Origin: Acidobacteriota bacterium
GTDB taxonomy: Bacteria; Acidobacteriota; Vicinamibacteria; Vicinamibacterales; UBA2999
Assembly: GCA_030650395.1 (NCBI GenBank)
Contig: JAUSDY010000117.1
Coordinates: forward strand, 1 to 64,000
Direction of reading: 5' to 3'
DNA length: 64,000 nucleotides
In this document: positions 49,372-57,887 of the stretch, one piece after another
Layout of the letters: each line of letters starts with the position of its first letter
Numbering within the stretch: position 1 is the first letter of the stretch
Notes under the pieces: model-generated
Database searches by the model: none
Told to the model about the DNA's origin: nothing
What the model saw: only the letters and a program-made list of their open reading frames with translations
Position numbers and translations under genes: made by a program

Positions 49372-50506
49372 TGTGATCGTCGCGGGAGGCGGGCCTGCCG
49401 GCGCGCTTGCGGCGATCCTCCTGGCGCGCGCCGGCGCGCGGGTGCGGGTGTTCGAGCGGGCGCGGTTTCCCCGGCACAAACTGTGCGGCGACACGCTCAA
49501 CCCCGGCGCGCTCGCCGTGCTGGCACGGCACCTCGACACCACGCCGCTGCTGGCGAACAGCGACGTGATCGACGGCATGGTGATCACCGGCCCCGGCGGT
49601 GTCAGCGTGCGCGGCCGATACGGCCGCGGCCTGTCGGGCCGCGCGATCACGCGCGAGGTCTTCGATCACTGGCTGATCGCGCAGGCCGCCGATGCCGGGG
49701 CGGAGATCGACGAAGGTGTGGCGGTGCGCGACGTGACTGCCACAACTGATGGCGGACGCACGCGCATCAACGGTGTCATCGTTCAGGGCGGCGGCTCGAC
49801 GGCGTCTCACACGGCGCGAATGGTGATCGCCGCCGATGGCCGGCGATCGTCGCTCGCGTTCGGACGCGGGCTGGCGCGGCAACCCGCGCGCCCAAGGCGC
49901 TGGGCGATCGGCGCGTACTTCACGGGCGTGACCGGCCTGACCACGGCGGGGGAGATGCACGTGCGCGACGGCCATTACATCGGCGTGGCGCCGCTTCCGG
50001 GCGGGCTCACGAATGCGTGCCTCGTCGTTCCCCACGCGCATGGCGATGAGGCGATGAAAACGCCCGCGCGTGTGCTCGACCAATACCTTGGTGCGGATGC
50101 CGCGTTGGCGCCACGATTTGCCGCCGCCAGCCCTGCCGGGCCGGTGGTGATGCTTGGCCCCATGGCGGTCGACAGTCTCGCGTGCGGCGAGCCCGGTCTC
50201 TTGCTGGCGGGGGATGCCGCCGGGTTCATCGATCCGATGACCGGCGACGGCCTGCGTCTCGCGCTCGCGGGCGCCGAGCTGGCGGCTGCCGTGACGCTCG
50301 ACGTGCTGGCCGGACGCGTGGCGCCCGATCAGGCGCACACGCTGTTAGCCGCCCGCCGCCGCGCGGCGTTTCAGTCGAAGTGGCGATTCAATCGCACGCT
50401 GCGATCGCTCGTCGCCTCGCCTCGCGGCGTGACCGCCGCGGCGCTGGCCGCCCGCGCGCTGCCGTCGGTCTTCGAGCGGATGATTCGCTACGCCGGAGAT
50501 TGCTGA
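49364..50506 (+). CDS. FAD-dependent oxidoreductase, geranylgeranyl-reductase-like
   Basis: 380 residues. MPDVIVAGGGPAGALAAILL (FAD), RVFERARFPRHKLCGDTLNP (GGR-like CGD), and EPGLLLAGDAAGFIDPMTGD (second FAD motif). Expected to oxidise or reduce a lipid chain. Overlaps the ketosynthase gene; the ICMT-like gene follows 4 nt after its stop. Confidence 0.85.
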   Translation: MPDVIVAGGGPAGALAAILLARAGARVRVFERARFPRHKLCGDTLNPGALAVLARHLDTTPLLANSDVIDGMVITGPGGVSVRGRYGRGLSGRAITREVFDHWLIAQAADAGAEIDEGVAVRDVTATTDGGRTRINGVIVQGGGSTASHTARMVIAADGRRSSLAFGRGLARQPARPRRWAIGAYFTGVTGLTTAGEMHVRDGHYIGVAPLPGGLTNACLVVPHAHGDEAMKTPARVLDQYLGADAALAPRFAAASPAGPVVMLGPMAVDSLACGEPGLLLAGDAAGFIDPMTGDGLRLALAGAELAAAVTLDVLAGRVAPDQAHTLLAARRRAAFQSKWRFNRTLRSLVASPRGVTAAALAARALPSVFERMIRYAGDC

Positions 50507-50510
50507 CTTC

Positions 50511-51029
50511 ATGAGCCCTGCCCTCTCGATCGCGCTAATCACGTTGTTGGCCGTCTTGTTGATGATGGGTGGCGAGTTGATCCTCTCGGCCTTCAACGAG
50601 GTCCGGCTTCGCGCGCGCGGCGCGGTCGAACCGGGCGGCGACGTGATTGCGGCGATGCGATGGGCCTACCCCGGCTCGTTTGTCGCGATGGCGATCGAAG
50701 GCGCGCTCAGCGGCCCAGCGCCCCCGACCATCCTGGTTGGCGGTCTCGTGCTGTTTGGGATCGCGAAAGCCTTCAAGATGTGGGCAATCGCATCGCTCGG
50801 TCCCAGGTGGAGCTACCGCGTGCTGGTCATACCGGGAGAGCCGCTCGTGCAGTCAGGCCCGTACCGGTTTCTCTCGCATCCCAACTACCTCGCGGTGGTC
50901 GGTGAAATGGCCGGCGTGGCGGCAACGGTGTGGGCCCCGATCACCGGCACGCTCGCCATCATGCTGTTCGGGTGGTTGATGACGCTGCGCATCCGCGTCG
51001 AGGATCGCGCATTAGGCCGCCTTCGCTAA
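50511..51029 (+). CDS. Isoprenylcysteine carboxyl methyltransferase family protein
   Basis: 172 residues, about four membrane segments. ALITLLAVLLMMGGELILSA, then FKMWAIASLGPRWSYRVLVI and VQSGPYRFLSHPNYLAVVGE (GPYRxxxHPNY, the ICMT/PEMT signature). In KS-flavoprotein-ICMT clusters such enzymes O-methylate the lipid product. Third gene of the trio. Confidence 0.85.
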   Translation: MSPALSIALITLLAVLLMMGGELILSAFNEVRLRARGAVEPGGDVIAAMRWAYPGSFVAMAIEGALSGPAPPTILVGGLVLFGIAKAFKMWAIASLGPRWSYRVLVIPGEPLVQSGPYRFLSHPNYLAVVGEMAGVAATVWAPITGTLAIMLFGWLMTLRIRVEDRALGRLR

Positions 51030-51035
51030 CCTAAT

Positions 51036-51163
51036 TCTCCACGAGGGTTCCTCACGAGGGTTCCTCACGCAGGTTCCTCACGCAGGTTCCTCACGAGGGT
51101 TCGAAGAACCTCCGTGGAGAACCTCTGTCTGGAACCTCCGTCCAGAACCTCCGTCCGGAACCA
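51036..51163. repeat. Inverted pair of period-13 arrays
   Basis: Left: five units of GAGGGTTCCTCAC / GCAGGTTCCTCAC. Right, from about 51106: GAAGAACCTCCGT, GGAGAACCTCTGT, CTGGAACCTCCGT, CCAGAACCTCCGT, roughly complementary (GGTTC...AC versus GT...GAACC) to the left. The array ends at the -10 of the next gene. Confidence 0.88.
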
Positions 51164-51177
51164 CTACAATGACCCGC

Positions 51178-52635
51178 GTGAAGTTACCGAAGTGGGCGAC
51201 CGCACTCGACGTGCTCGCGGTCGTCATGGCGATAATCGCCATCTCTGTGTTTGTCGCGGGCGGGTTCCGCCTGGTCTTCTTCGACATCCGGCTGTCGGTC
51301 ACCGATTGGTGGCGCCCCGCATTGTGGAGCGCGATCGCGCTGGTGATCCGGCACGCGATCATTCGCCGGCATCCCCTCCCGCAACGTGTCGCTCTCGCCA
51401 TCGCCAACTGGTGGCGCCATCCGGACACCAGAGTGGTGTTGCCGATCCATCTCGCGACGCGTGGCGGCGTGTTGGCCGTCGGCTTCCTGGCCGTCATCCT
51501 CGTTGGCTATCCAGCCAACAGCGGTGCACCGCCGTGGCGCGTCTATTCGAACGACTTCCTCGATCTGCCGGGGCGCTGGGACACCGGGTGGTACCTCGGT
51601 ATCGCCAACGAGGGTTATCAGTGGAATCCCACCCTCGGTCCGGAGGTCCAGCAGAACATCGCCTTCTTCCCGGCGTTCCCGATGACGATGCGCTACCTGT
51701 CTGCCGTCCTCGGCCATCAGCCGCTGTGGACGGGCGTCGGCATCTCGCTCGTCGCGTTTTTTCTTGGCCTCGTGTACTTCCTGCGCCTCGCGCGTGACGA
51801 GCTTGGCAACGAAGATAGTGCAGCGGCGGCCGTGGCGCTGCTGGCCGCGTACCCATTCGCGCTGTTCTTCAGCGCCGCCTACACCGAGGGATTGTTTTTC
51901 CTCACGCTCGTAGCAGCGGTGTCTCACTTCCGCAAGGATCAACTGTGGCGATCGGCGGCCTGGGGATTCGCCTGCGGCCTCACGCGTCCTAATGGCTGCT
52001 TCCTGTCGGTCGCGCTCGGGTTGATGGCGCTTGGCCCGGCGTGGGACGCGGCGCGGTGGCGCCCCATCCTCCACCCCACCACGCAAAGTCCGCGTGGCGG
52101 GGGCCCCAGTCTCCCGCCGGCGATCGGTTGGGGCCTGCTGTGGGCCCGGCTGGCGTCGGCATCGGCGCCAGGTCTCGGCATGATCGCCTTTTCGTTTTTC
52201 ATCTATCGGCTCACCGGCAACCCGTTGCAGTGGACGACGCAGAATGCGGCATGGGGCCGTGTCTATCGCGGACTCGATACGCTCGTCGCCGATCGCGTCG
52301 GCTTCATCGCCACCAACGGCCTCTATTCCTACGCGTCGACGCAGACGATCGACTTCTTCTACCTGCTCGCGGTGCTCTTTGCGCTCGGCGCGGTGTGGCC
52401 GGTGTACCGGCGCTTCGGCCTCCCGTATGCGGCCCTCATCCTCGTCAACGTGCTGCCACCGGTTTCGGTCGGCGGGTTGCTCTCGATGGGACGAGTGACG
52501 TCGGTCCTGTTCCCGGCGTTTCTCTGGATGGGCGCGGCCGTGCCCGCGCGGCACCGCGTGGCATGGGTCGCGTTCTTCGCGTGCCTCCAGGGATTTGTCG
52601 CCATCATGTTTTTTACGTGGCGGCCGATCTATTAG
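51178..52635 (+). CDS. PIG-V-like mannosyltransferase (membrane glycosyltransferase)
   Basis: 485 residues, about ten membrane segments. The key block is LDLPGRWDTGWYLGIANEGY, matching the WDxxxY luminal loop of PIG-V/GPI mannosyltransferase II-like GT-C enzymes; FFPAFPMTMRYLSAVLG and SAAYTEGLFFLTLVAAVSHF follow. Uses a lipid-linked sugar donor at the inner membrane. GTG 51178 lies 7 nt after TACAAT (51165-51170), which overlaps the alternative ATG 51169. An in-frame palindrome encodes HPTTQSPRGGGPSLPP in a loop. Confidence 0.85.
   Translation: MKLPKWATALDVLAVVMAIIAISVFVAGGFRLVFFDIRLSVTDWWRPALWSAIALVIRHAIIRRHPLPQRVALAIANWWRHPDTRVVLPIHLATRGGVLAVGFLAVILVGYPANSGAPPWRVYSNDFLDLPGRWDTGWYLGIANEGYQWNPTLGPEVQQNIAFFPAFPMTMRYLSAVLGHQPLWTGVGISLVAFFLGLVYFLRLARDELGNEDSAAAAVALLAAYPFALFFSAAYTEGLFFLTLVAAVSHFRKDQLWRSAAWGFACGLTRPNGCFLSVALGLMALGPAWDAARWRPILHPTTQSPRGGGPSLPPAIGWGLLWARLASASAPGLGMIAFSFFIYRLTGNPLQWTTQNAAWGRVYRGLDTLVADRVGFIATNGLYSYASTQTIDFFYLLAVLFALGAVWPVYRRFGLPYAALILVNVLPPVSVGGLLSMGRVTSVLFPAFLWMGAAVPARHRVAWVAFFACLQGFVAIMFFTWRPIY
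52069..52107. repeat. In-frame palindromic element, copy in the mannosyltransferase gene
   Basis: 39 bp with flanks CTCCACCCCA and GGCGGGGGCCCC and core CCACGCAAAGTCCGCGTGG. The reverse complement of 62822-62860 matches at 38 of 39 positions although the host genes are unrelated. Confidence 0.92.
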
Positions 52636-52655
52636 CCCCGGCGTCTGACATGTAG

Positions 52656-52677
52656 AGGCGGGTCTTTAGACCCGCCT
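52656..52677. terminator. Hairpin with TTTA loop after the mannosyltransferase gene
   Basis: Arms AGGCGGGTC / GACCCGCCT around TTTA, preceded by TGTAGAG, between two co-directional genes. TATACT of the next gene begins 7 nt later, so it may insulate the two transcripts. Confidence 0.65.
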
Positions 52678-52696
52678 GCTGACCTATACTCAAATC

Positions 52697-55195
52697 ATGC
52701 GTCGCCTCGGGTTGCTCCTGCTCGCACTGGTGTTCACCGCCGGACTCACGCCGCACGTTACGGCTGAGCAAGCGCAGAACGTGGGCGCCGCACGCGCCGC
52801 CGCCGACAAGGCGTGGCGATCGGGCCGGATCGACGACGTCGAAAAGCTGGCGCAGGCGTTCCCCTCCGATGAGACGCTCGCCGTGCTGCGCGCGCGGGCG
52901 ATTGCCGCGCGCGGCGACTACGCGCGCGCCGAAGCGCTGCTGCAGCCGACGGCCGCAGCCAACCCGGGCGGTGATGCGGCGCTCGAGACCGGCCTTCTGC
53001 ACCTGACACTTGGCCGCCGCACCGAGGCCCGCCGCTCGCTGCAATTGGTGCTGATGAGCGATCCGCGCTCGCCGACGGCCCGCGACTTCCTGCGCGCGGC
53101 GCGCGCGGCGCGGGCGCTCGGCCGGATCGACGACGCGCAGGCGTATTTTCGCGACGCCGTTGACCTGGCGCCGACCGATCCGCTCGTCAACACCGAGTGG
53201 GGCGACCTGTTCGTCGAGAAATACAACAACAAGGATGCGGCGCGCTCGTTCGAGGTCGCGCTCAAGTCGGATCCGGCATACGGCCCGGCGCTGCTCGGCA
53301 TGGCGCGCGCGGTGGCCGACAGCAACCCGCCACAAGCGATGGGCTTTGCCGATCGCGCGCTCAAATTGAACCCGATCGATCCGGGCGCGCACCTGTTCAT
53401 GGCGCAGCACGCCATCTATCAGGATAAGAAGAAAGAGGCACGCCAGTCGATCGACCGCGTGCTCGAGACCAATCCACGCCACCTCGAGGCGCTCTCGATG
53501 AAGGCGGCGCTGGCCTACGTCGAAGGCCAGAACCAGGAATACCAGGATACGCTCGCCGCGACGCTGAAGATCAATCCGACCTACGGCGAAATCCACCGCA
53601 TCGTCGGATCGGTCACCGCGCATTATTACCGCTTCGACGAAGCGGTCGAGCAGGTGCGCAAGGCGATCGCGCTCGACCGCGAGAACAACCGCGCCTACGC
53701 GGACCTCGGCGCGCACCTGATGCGCACCGGCGACGAGCGCAACGCGCGGCGGGCGCTCGAAACCGCGTTTCGCGTCGACCCGTTCGACACGGTCACCTTC
53801 AACTTGTTGACGCTGCTCGACAATCTCGAGCCGTTCGACACGATCAAGGACGGAGACATGATCATTCGTCTCCATCCGGATGAGTCACCGGTGATGCGCC
53901 ACTCCGCGCCCCAGTTGGCGCGCGCGGCCCTCGACGCGCTCAGCAAGCGCTGGGAGTTCACGCCGAAGGGACCGATTCTGGTCGAGATGTTTCCGAAGCA
54001 CGACGACTTCGCGGTGCGCACGCTCGGGCTGCCCGGCATGCTCGGCGCGCTCGGCGCCTGCTTTGGCCGCGTCGTGACGCTCGATTCGCCCAAGGCGCGC
54101 GACCCTGGCACCTTCAACTGGGGCGAGACCCTGTGGCACGAGATGGCGCACGTCATCACGCTGCAGCTGTCGAACAACCGGCTGCCGCGCTGGCTGAGCG
54201 AAGGCACCTCGGTGTTCGAAGAGCGCCGCGCCCGCGACGACTGGGGCCGTGAGATGGACCTGCCGTTCACGCGCGCGATCGACCGCGGCCAGGTGATCAA
54301 GTTGCGCGAGCTCAATTCGGGGTTCTCGAATCCCGAAACGATTTCGCTGGCGTATTACCAGGCCTCGCTCGTGGTCGAGCACATCGCCGAGGTCCATGGC
54401 CAGAGGAAGCTGCGCGAGCTGGTGCGATCGTACGCCGATGGCCTCGATACCGAAGCCGCGATCAAACACGCGCTCGGTGTCGACATCGACGATCTGCAGA
54501 AGACGTTCGACGCGTTCATCGACAAGCGCTTTGCGACCGCGCGGCGCGCGCTGGCCGAGGTCGAGGGTCTCGGGCCTGATACGCCGCTCGAGCGGCTCAA
54601 GACGATCGCCGCCGCGAACCCCGGCAGCTACGCCGCGCAGATGTCACTGGGCATGGCGCTGCAGGAGTCGTCGCCTGATGCGGCGATTGCCGCGCTCGAA
54701 CAGGCGGCCGCCCTCGTGCCAAACGCCACCGGCGATGACAGCCCGAACGCCATGATCGCGGCGATTGCGCTCAAGAAAGGCGACAAGCCGCGCGCGGCGC
54801 GCGCGCTCGATGCGCTCACCGCCCACGCTCAAACCGACGTCACGTCGTCGCGGGAGCTGGTGACGTTGCTCGACGGCGCTCGCGATCCCGCCCGGCTGCA
54901 GGTCGCGCTCAGGCGACTGGTCGCCATCGATCCGTTTGATGCGCAGGCCCAGTCGAAGCTGGGGCGCATCACGCTTGATGCCGGCAACGTGCCCGAAGCC
55001 ATCCGGATGTTCCGCGCTGCGCTCGGAGCGCGCCCCGTGGACCGCGCGGGGGCGCACGCCGACCTTGCCGAGGCGCTCGCACTCGCGGGCGAAAAAGACG
55101 AAGCCAAGAAGCAGGCCTTAGCCGCGCTCGAGATTGCGCCGACTTTCACTCGCGCCCAGGACCTGCTTTTGAAACTCACAAGTGGGGGAAGCTAG
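52697..55195 (+). CDS. TPR protein with peptidase MA-like metallopeptidase domain
   Basis: 832 residues, exported (RLGLLLLALVFTAGLTPHVT-AE). At least eight TPR units surround a central gluzincin-type domain: GETLWHEMAHVITLQLSNNR, LPRWLSEGTSVFEERRARDD gives HExxH plus the downstream Glu (about residues 480-510). More TPRs follow (AIRMFRAALGARPVDRAGAH). Probably a periplasmic protease-scaffold and the first gene of the Bat-type operon. TATACT is 6 nt before the ATG. Confidence 0.85.
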   Translation: MRRLGLLLLALVFTAGLTPHVTAEQAQNVGAARAAADKAWRSGRIDDVEKLAQAFPSDETLAVLRARAIAARGDYARAEALLQPTAAANPGGDAALETGLLHLTLGRRTEARRSLQLVLMSDPRSPTARDFLRAARAARALGRIDDAQAYFRDAVDLAPTDPLVNTEWGDLFVEKYNNKDAARSFEVALKSDPAYGPALLGMARAVADSNPPQAMGFADRALKLNPIDPGAHLFMAQHAIYQDKKKEARQSIDRVLETNPRHLEALSMKAALAYVEGQNQEYQDTLAATLKINPTYGEIHRIVGSVTAHYYRFDEAVEQVRKAIALDRENNRAYADLGAHLMRTGDERNARRALETAFRVDPFDTVTFNLLTLLDNLEPFDTIKDGDMIIRLHPDESPVMRHSAPQLARAALDALSKRWEFTPKGPILVEMFPKHDDFAVRTLGLPGMLGALGACFGRVVTLDSPKARDPGTFNWGETLWHEMAHVITLQLSNNRLPRWLSEGTSVFEERRARDDWGREMDLPFTRAIDRGQVIKLRELNSGFSNPETISLAYYQASLVVEHIAEVHGQRKLRELVRSYADGLDTEAAIKHALGVDIDDLQKTFDAFIDKRFATARRALAEVEGLGPDTPLERLKTIAAANPGSYAAQMSLGMALQESSPDAAIAALEQAAALVPNATGDDSPNAMIAAIALKKGDKPRAARALDALTAHAQTDVTSSRELVTLLDGARDPARLQVALRRLVAIDPFDAQAQSKLGRITLDAGNVPEAIRMFRAALGARPVDRAGAHADLAEALALAGEKDEAKKQALAALEIAPTFTRAQDLLLKLTSGGS

Positions 55196-55972
55196 GTGCC
55201 AAGGCTGGCCCTCCTGGCCCTTCTGCTTTGGTGCGTTTCAGAAGTAGGGGCGCAAATCCCGGCGATCGGCGGCGACAAGTTCGCCGGCCTCAAGTGGACG
55301 TTTGTTCGCATCAAGTACAACACGTGGGACAACGAGGGCGGCGCTCGCAGCCGCAGCCTGAGCTATTGGGACGACCCGTGGGCGATCGACGCGCCGGCCG
55401 CCGAACAGAACCTGTCGCGGCGCATCAAGTCCGTCACCTCGATCGGGGTCGGCGATCCCCAGGTGATGACGCTGGACGATCCGAACCTCTGGAAGTATCC
55501 GTGGATCTACATCGTCGAGCCCAGCAACCTGCTGCTCTCGGACGCTGAAGTACCGATCCTTCGCGAGTTCCTGCTACGCGGAGGCACGCTGACCGTCGAT
55601 GATTTTCACGGCCCGTACGAGTGGGACCTCACGGTGAAGCAGTTGCAGCGCGTGTTCCCCGATCGCGAGATCGTCGAGATCGCGCCGCCGCACCCGATCT
55701 ACAACTGCTTCTACCGGATCGACAAGTATCCGCAGATCCCAGGATTAGGATCGTTCTTGAGCGGCCGCACCTGGGAGAAGGGCGGCTTCACGGCCCACCT
55801 GCGCGGCATCATGGACGACTCGGGCCGGCCGATGGTCCTGATCAACTGGAACACCGACATGGGCGACGGCGTCGAGTGGTCCAACGCCGAGGAATACCAG
55901 GGCTACATCAAGTGGACCGCGCAGGCCTACCAGATGCTCATCAACGAAGTGATTTATTCGCTCACGCACTGA
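55196..55972 (+). CDS. DUF4159 family exported protein
   Basis: 258 residues. Signal RLALLALLLWCVSEVGA-Q; LKWTFVRIKYNTWDNEGGAR, PWIYIVEPSNLLLSDAEVPI, LREFLLRGGTLTVDDFHGPY and RPMVLINWNTDMGDGVEWSN define DUF4159, a glutamine-amidotransferase-like fold often found in Bat operons. GTG start directly abuts the preceding TAG. Function unknown. Confidence 0.88.
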   Translation: MPRLALLALLLWCVSEVGAQIPAIGGDKFAGLKWTFVRIKYNTWDNEGGARSRSLSYWDDPWAIDAPAAEQNLSRRIKSVTSIGVGDPQVMTLDDPNLWKYPWIYIVEPSNLLLSDAEVPILREFLLRGGTLTVDDFHGPYEWDLTVKQLQRVFPDREIVEIAPPHPIYNCFYRIDKYPQIPGLGSFLSGRTWEKGGFTAHLRGIMDDSGRPMVLINWNTDMGDGVEWSNAEEYQGYIKWTAQAYQMLINEVIYSLTH

Positions 55973-55978
55973 GGCTTC

Positions 55979-56989
55979 ATGAACCGGACGACGGATGTGG
56001 CAGTTGAGGGCCTGGCCGAGAAAGTCGCCACCAGCCGCACGAAAATCCTCACCGAGTTGCGCAAGGTCATCGTCGGCCAGGACGACGTCGTCGACGAAGT
56101 CCTGATGTCGCTGTTTTGCGGCGGCCATTGCCTCATCACCGGCGTGCCCGGGCTCGCCAAGACGCTGCTGGTGAAGACGCTGGCGCAGATCCTCGATCTG
56201 AGCTTCAAGCGCATCCAGTTCACGCCGGACCTGATGCCCACCGACATCACCGGCACGGAGATCCTCGACGAAGAGCACGGCCACCGGGCGCTGCGCTTTG
56301 TGAAGGGGCCGATCTTCGCGCAGATCATCCTGGCTGACGAGATCAACCGCACGCCGCCGAAGACGCAGGCCGCGCTGCTCGAGGCCATGCAGGAATACAC
56401 GGTCACGGCGGCCGGGCGCAGCTATCCGCTCGAGCGGCCGTTCTTCGTGCTCGCCACGCAGAACCCGATCGAGCTCGAGGGCACCTATCCGCTGCCGGAA
56501 GCGCAGCTCGACCGCTTCCTGTTCAATGTCGTGATGACGTACTTGTCGGAAGACGACGAGGTGCAGGTCGTGACCGATACGACGAGCGTCAAGCGTCCCG
56601 ATCCGATGCGGGTGCTCGACGGCGCGGAGATTCTCGCCATTCAGGATTACGTGCGGCAGGTGCTGGTCGCCGAGGAAGTGGTGCGGTACGCCGTCCGGCT
56701 GGCCGACAGCTCGCGTCCCGGCCGCGGCGCGAAGCTCGATTTCATCGAGAAATGGGTGAAGTGGGGCGCGGGGCTGCGGGCGTCGCATGCGCTGGTGATC
56801 GGTGCGAAGGCGCGCGCGCTGCTGCACGGGCGTCATCACGTCTCGGTGAAAGACATCCAGGCGCTGGCCAAGCCGATCCTCCGCCACCGCGTGCTGCCGA
56901 ATTTCTACGCCGAGGCCGAAGGCATCACGGCCGACCGCATTGTCGATCGGCTGATCGACGCGGTGCCGGCGCCCGCCAGCGGGTTGTAA
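55979..56989 (+). CDS. MoxR-family AAA+ ATPase
   Basis: 336 residues. Walker A in HCLITGVPGLAKTLLVKTLA, Walker B in QIILADEINRTPPKTQAALL, sensor 1 in FVLATQNPIELEGTYPLPEA, and C-terminal lid PGRGAKLDFIEKWVKWGAGL. MoxR proteins act as chaperones for VWA-domain partners, here the DUF58 and BatA-like products encoded next. Confidence 0.95.
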   Translation: MNRTTDVAVEGLAEKVATSRTKILTELRKVIVGQDDVVDEVLMSLFCGGHCLITGVPGLAKTLLVKTLAQILDLSFKRIQFTPDLMPTDITGTEILDEEHGHRALRFVKGPIFAQIILADEINRTPPKTQAALLEAMQEYTVTAAGRSYPLERPFFVLATQNPIELEGTYPLPEAQLDRFLFNVVMTYLSEDDEVQVVTDTTSVKRPDPMRVLDGAEILAIQDYVRQVLVAEEVVRYAVRLADSSRPGRGAKLDFIEKWVKWGAGLRASHALVIGAKARALLHGRHHVSVKDIQALAKPILRHRVLPNFYAEAEGITADRIVDRLIDAVPAPASGL

Positions 56990-56993
56990 GCCC

Positions 56994-57887
56994 ATGGCTG
57001 GCGAGGCCCGCTACCTCGATCCGGCGGTCGTGGCGCGGCTCGGCACGATCGACCTCAAGGCCCGCACCATCGTCGAGGGCTTTCTGACGGGGCTGCATCG
57101 CAGTCCGTACAAAGGTTTCAGCGTCGAATTCGCGGAGCACCGGCAGTACATTCCCGGCGACGATCTGGCGAGGCTCGACTGGAAGGTCTACGCGCGGTCG
57201 GATCGACATTTCGTCAAGAAGTTCGAGGAAGAAACCAACCTCACGTGCCACCTGCTGCTCGACGTCAGCGGATCGATGGCGTATGCCAGCGGCGGCGTCA
57301 CCAAGCTGCAATACGGCTCGTACCTGACCGCGGCGCTGGCCTACCTGATGCATCGACAGCGCGACTCGTTCGGGTTGATGGCGTTTGACGACAGCATTTC
57401 GGCGCTGCTGCCGGCGAGCGCGCGCGCGGGGCACCTGCGGGCGGTGCTGCTCGCGCTCGAGCGGCTCAAGATCGGCGCGAAGACCGACGTCGCCAAGCCG
57501 CTGCACGACCTCGCCGCCGCGGTGCGAAAGCGGGGGCTCGTGGTGCTGGTGTCGGATCTGCTGGACGATCCGGTGCGCGTGCTCGACGGCCTCAAGCATT
57601 TTCGTTATCGCGGCACCGACGTGATCGTGTTTCACGTGCTCGACCCCTACGAATTGCAGTTTCCGTTCGAGCAGGCCGCTCGGTTCCGCGACATGGAAAC
57701 CGCCGACGAGGTCATGGCGGTCCCGAGCACGGTGAGAAAGGGTTACATCGAGCGCATGCAGGGGCTGATTGCCACCTACAAGCGCGAGCTGGGGCTGGTC
57801 GGCATCGACTACTGCCTGCTCGACACCTCACAGCCACTCGAACTGGGATTGATGTCGTACCTGATGACCCGCCGCCGAGTGCTGTGA
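56994..57887 (+). CDS. DUF58 domain protein
   Basis: 297 residues. RSPYKGFSVEFAEHRQYIPG, DDLARLDWKVYARSDRHFVK (the conserved Y-x-P-G-D-D-x-R-x-I/L-D-W block), LLLDVSGSMAYASGGVTKLQ (VWA-like DxSGS) and LVVLVSDLLDD. Partner of MoxR; role inferred in envelope stress or aerotolerance. Its TGA overlaps the next ATG. Confidence 0.92.
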   Translation: MAGEARYLDPAVVARLGTIDLKARTIVEGFLTGLHRSPYKGFSVEFAEHRQYIPGDDLARLDWKVYARSDRHFVKKFEEETNLTCHLLLDVSGSMAYASGGVTKLQYGSYLTAALAYLMHRQRDSFGLMAFDDSISALLPASARAGHLRAVLLALERLKIGAKTDVAKPLHDLAAAVRKRGLVVLVSDLLDDPVRVLDGLKHFRYRGTDVIVFHVLDPYELQFPFEQAARFRDMETADEVMAVPSTVRKGYIERMQGLIATYKRELGLVGIDYCLLDTSQPLELGLMSYLMTRRRVL

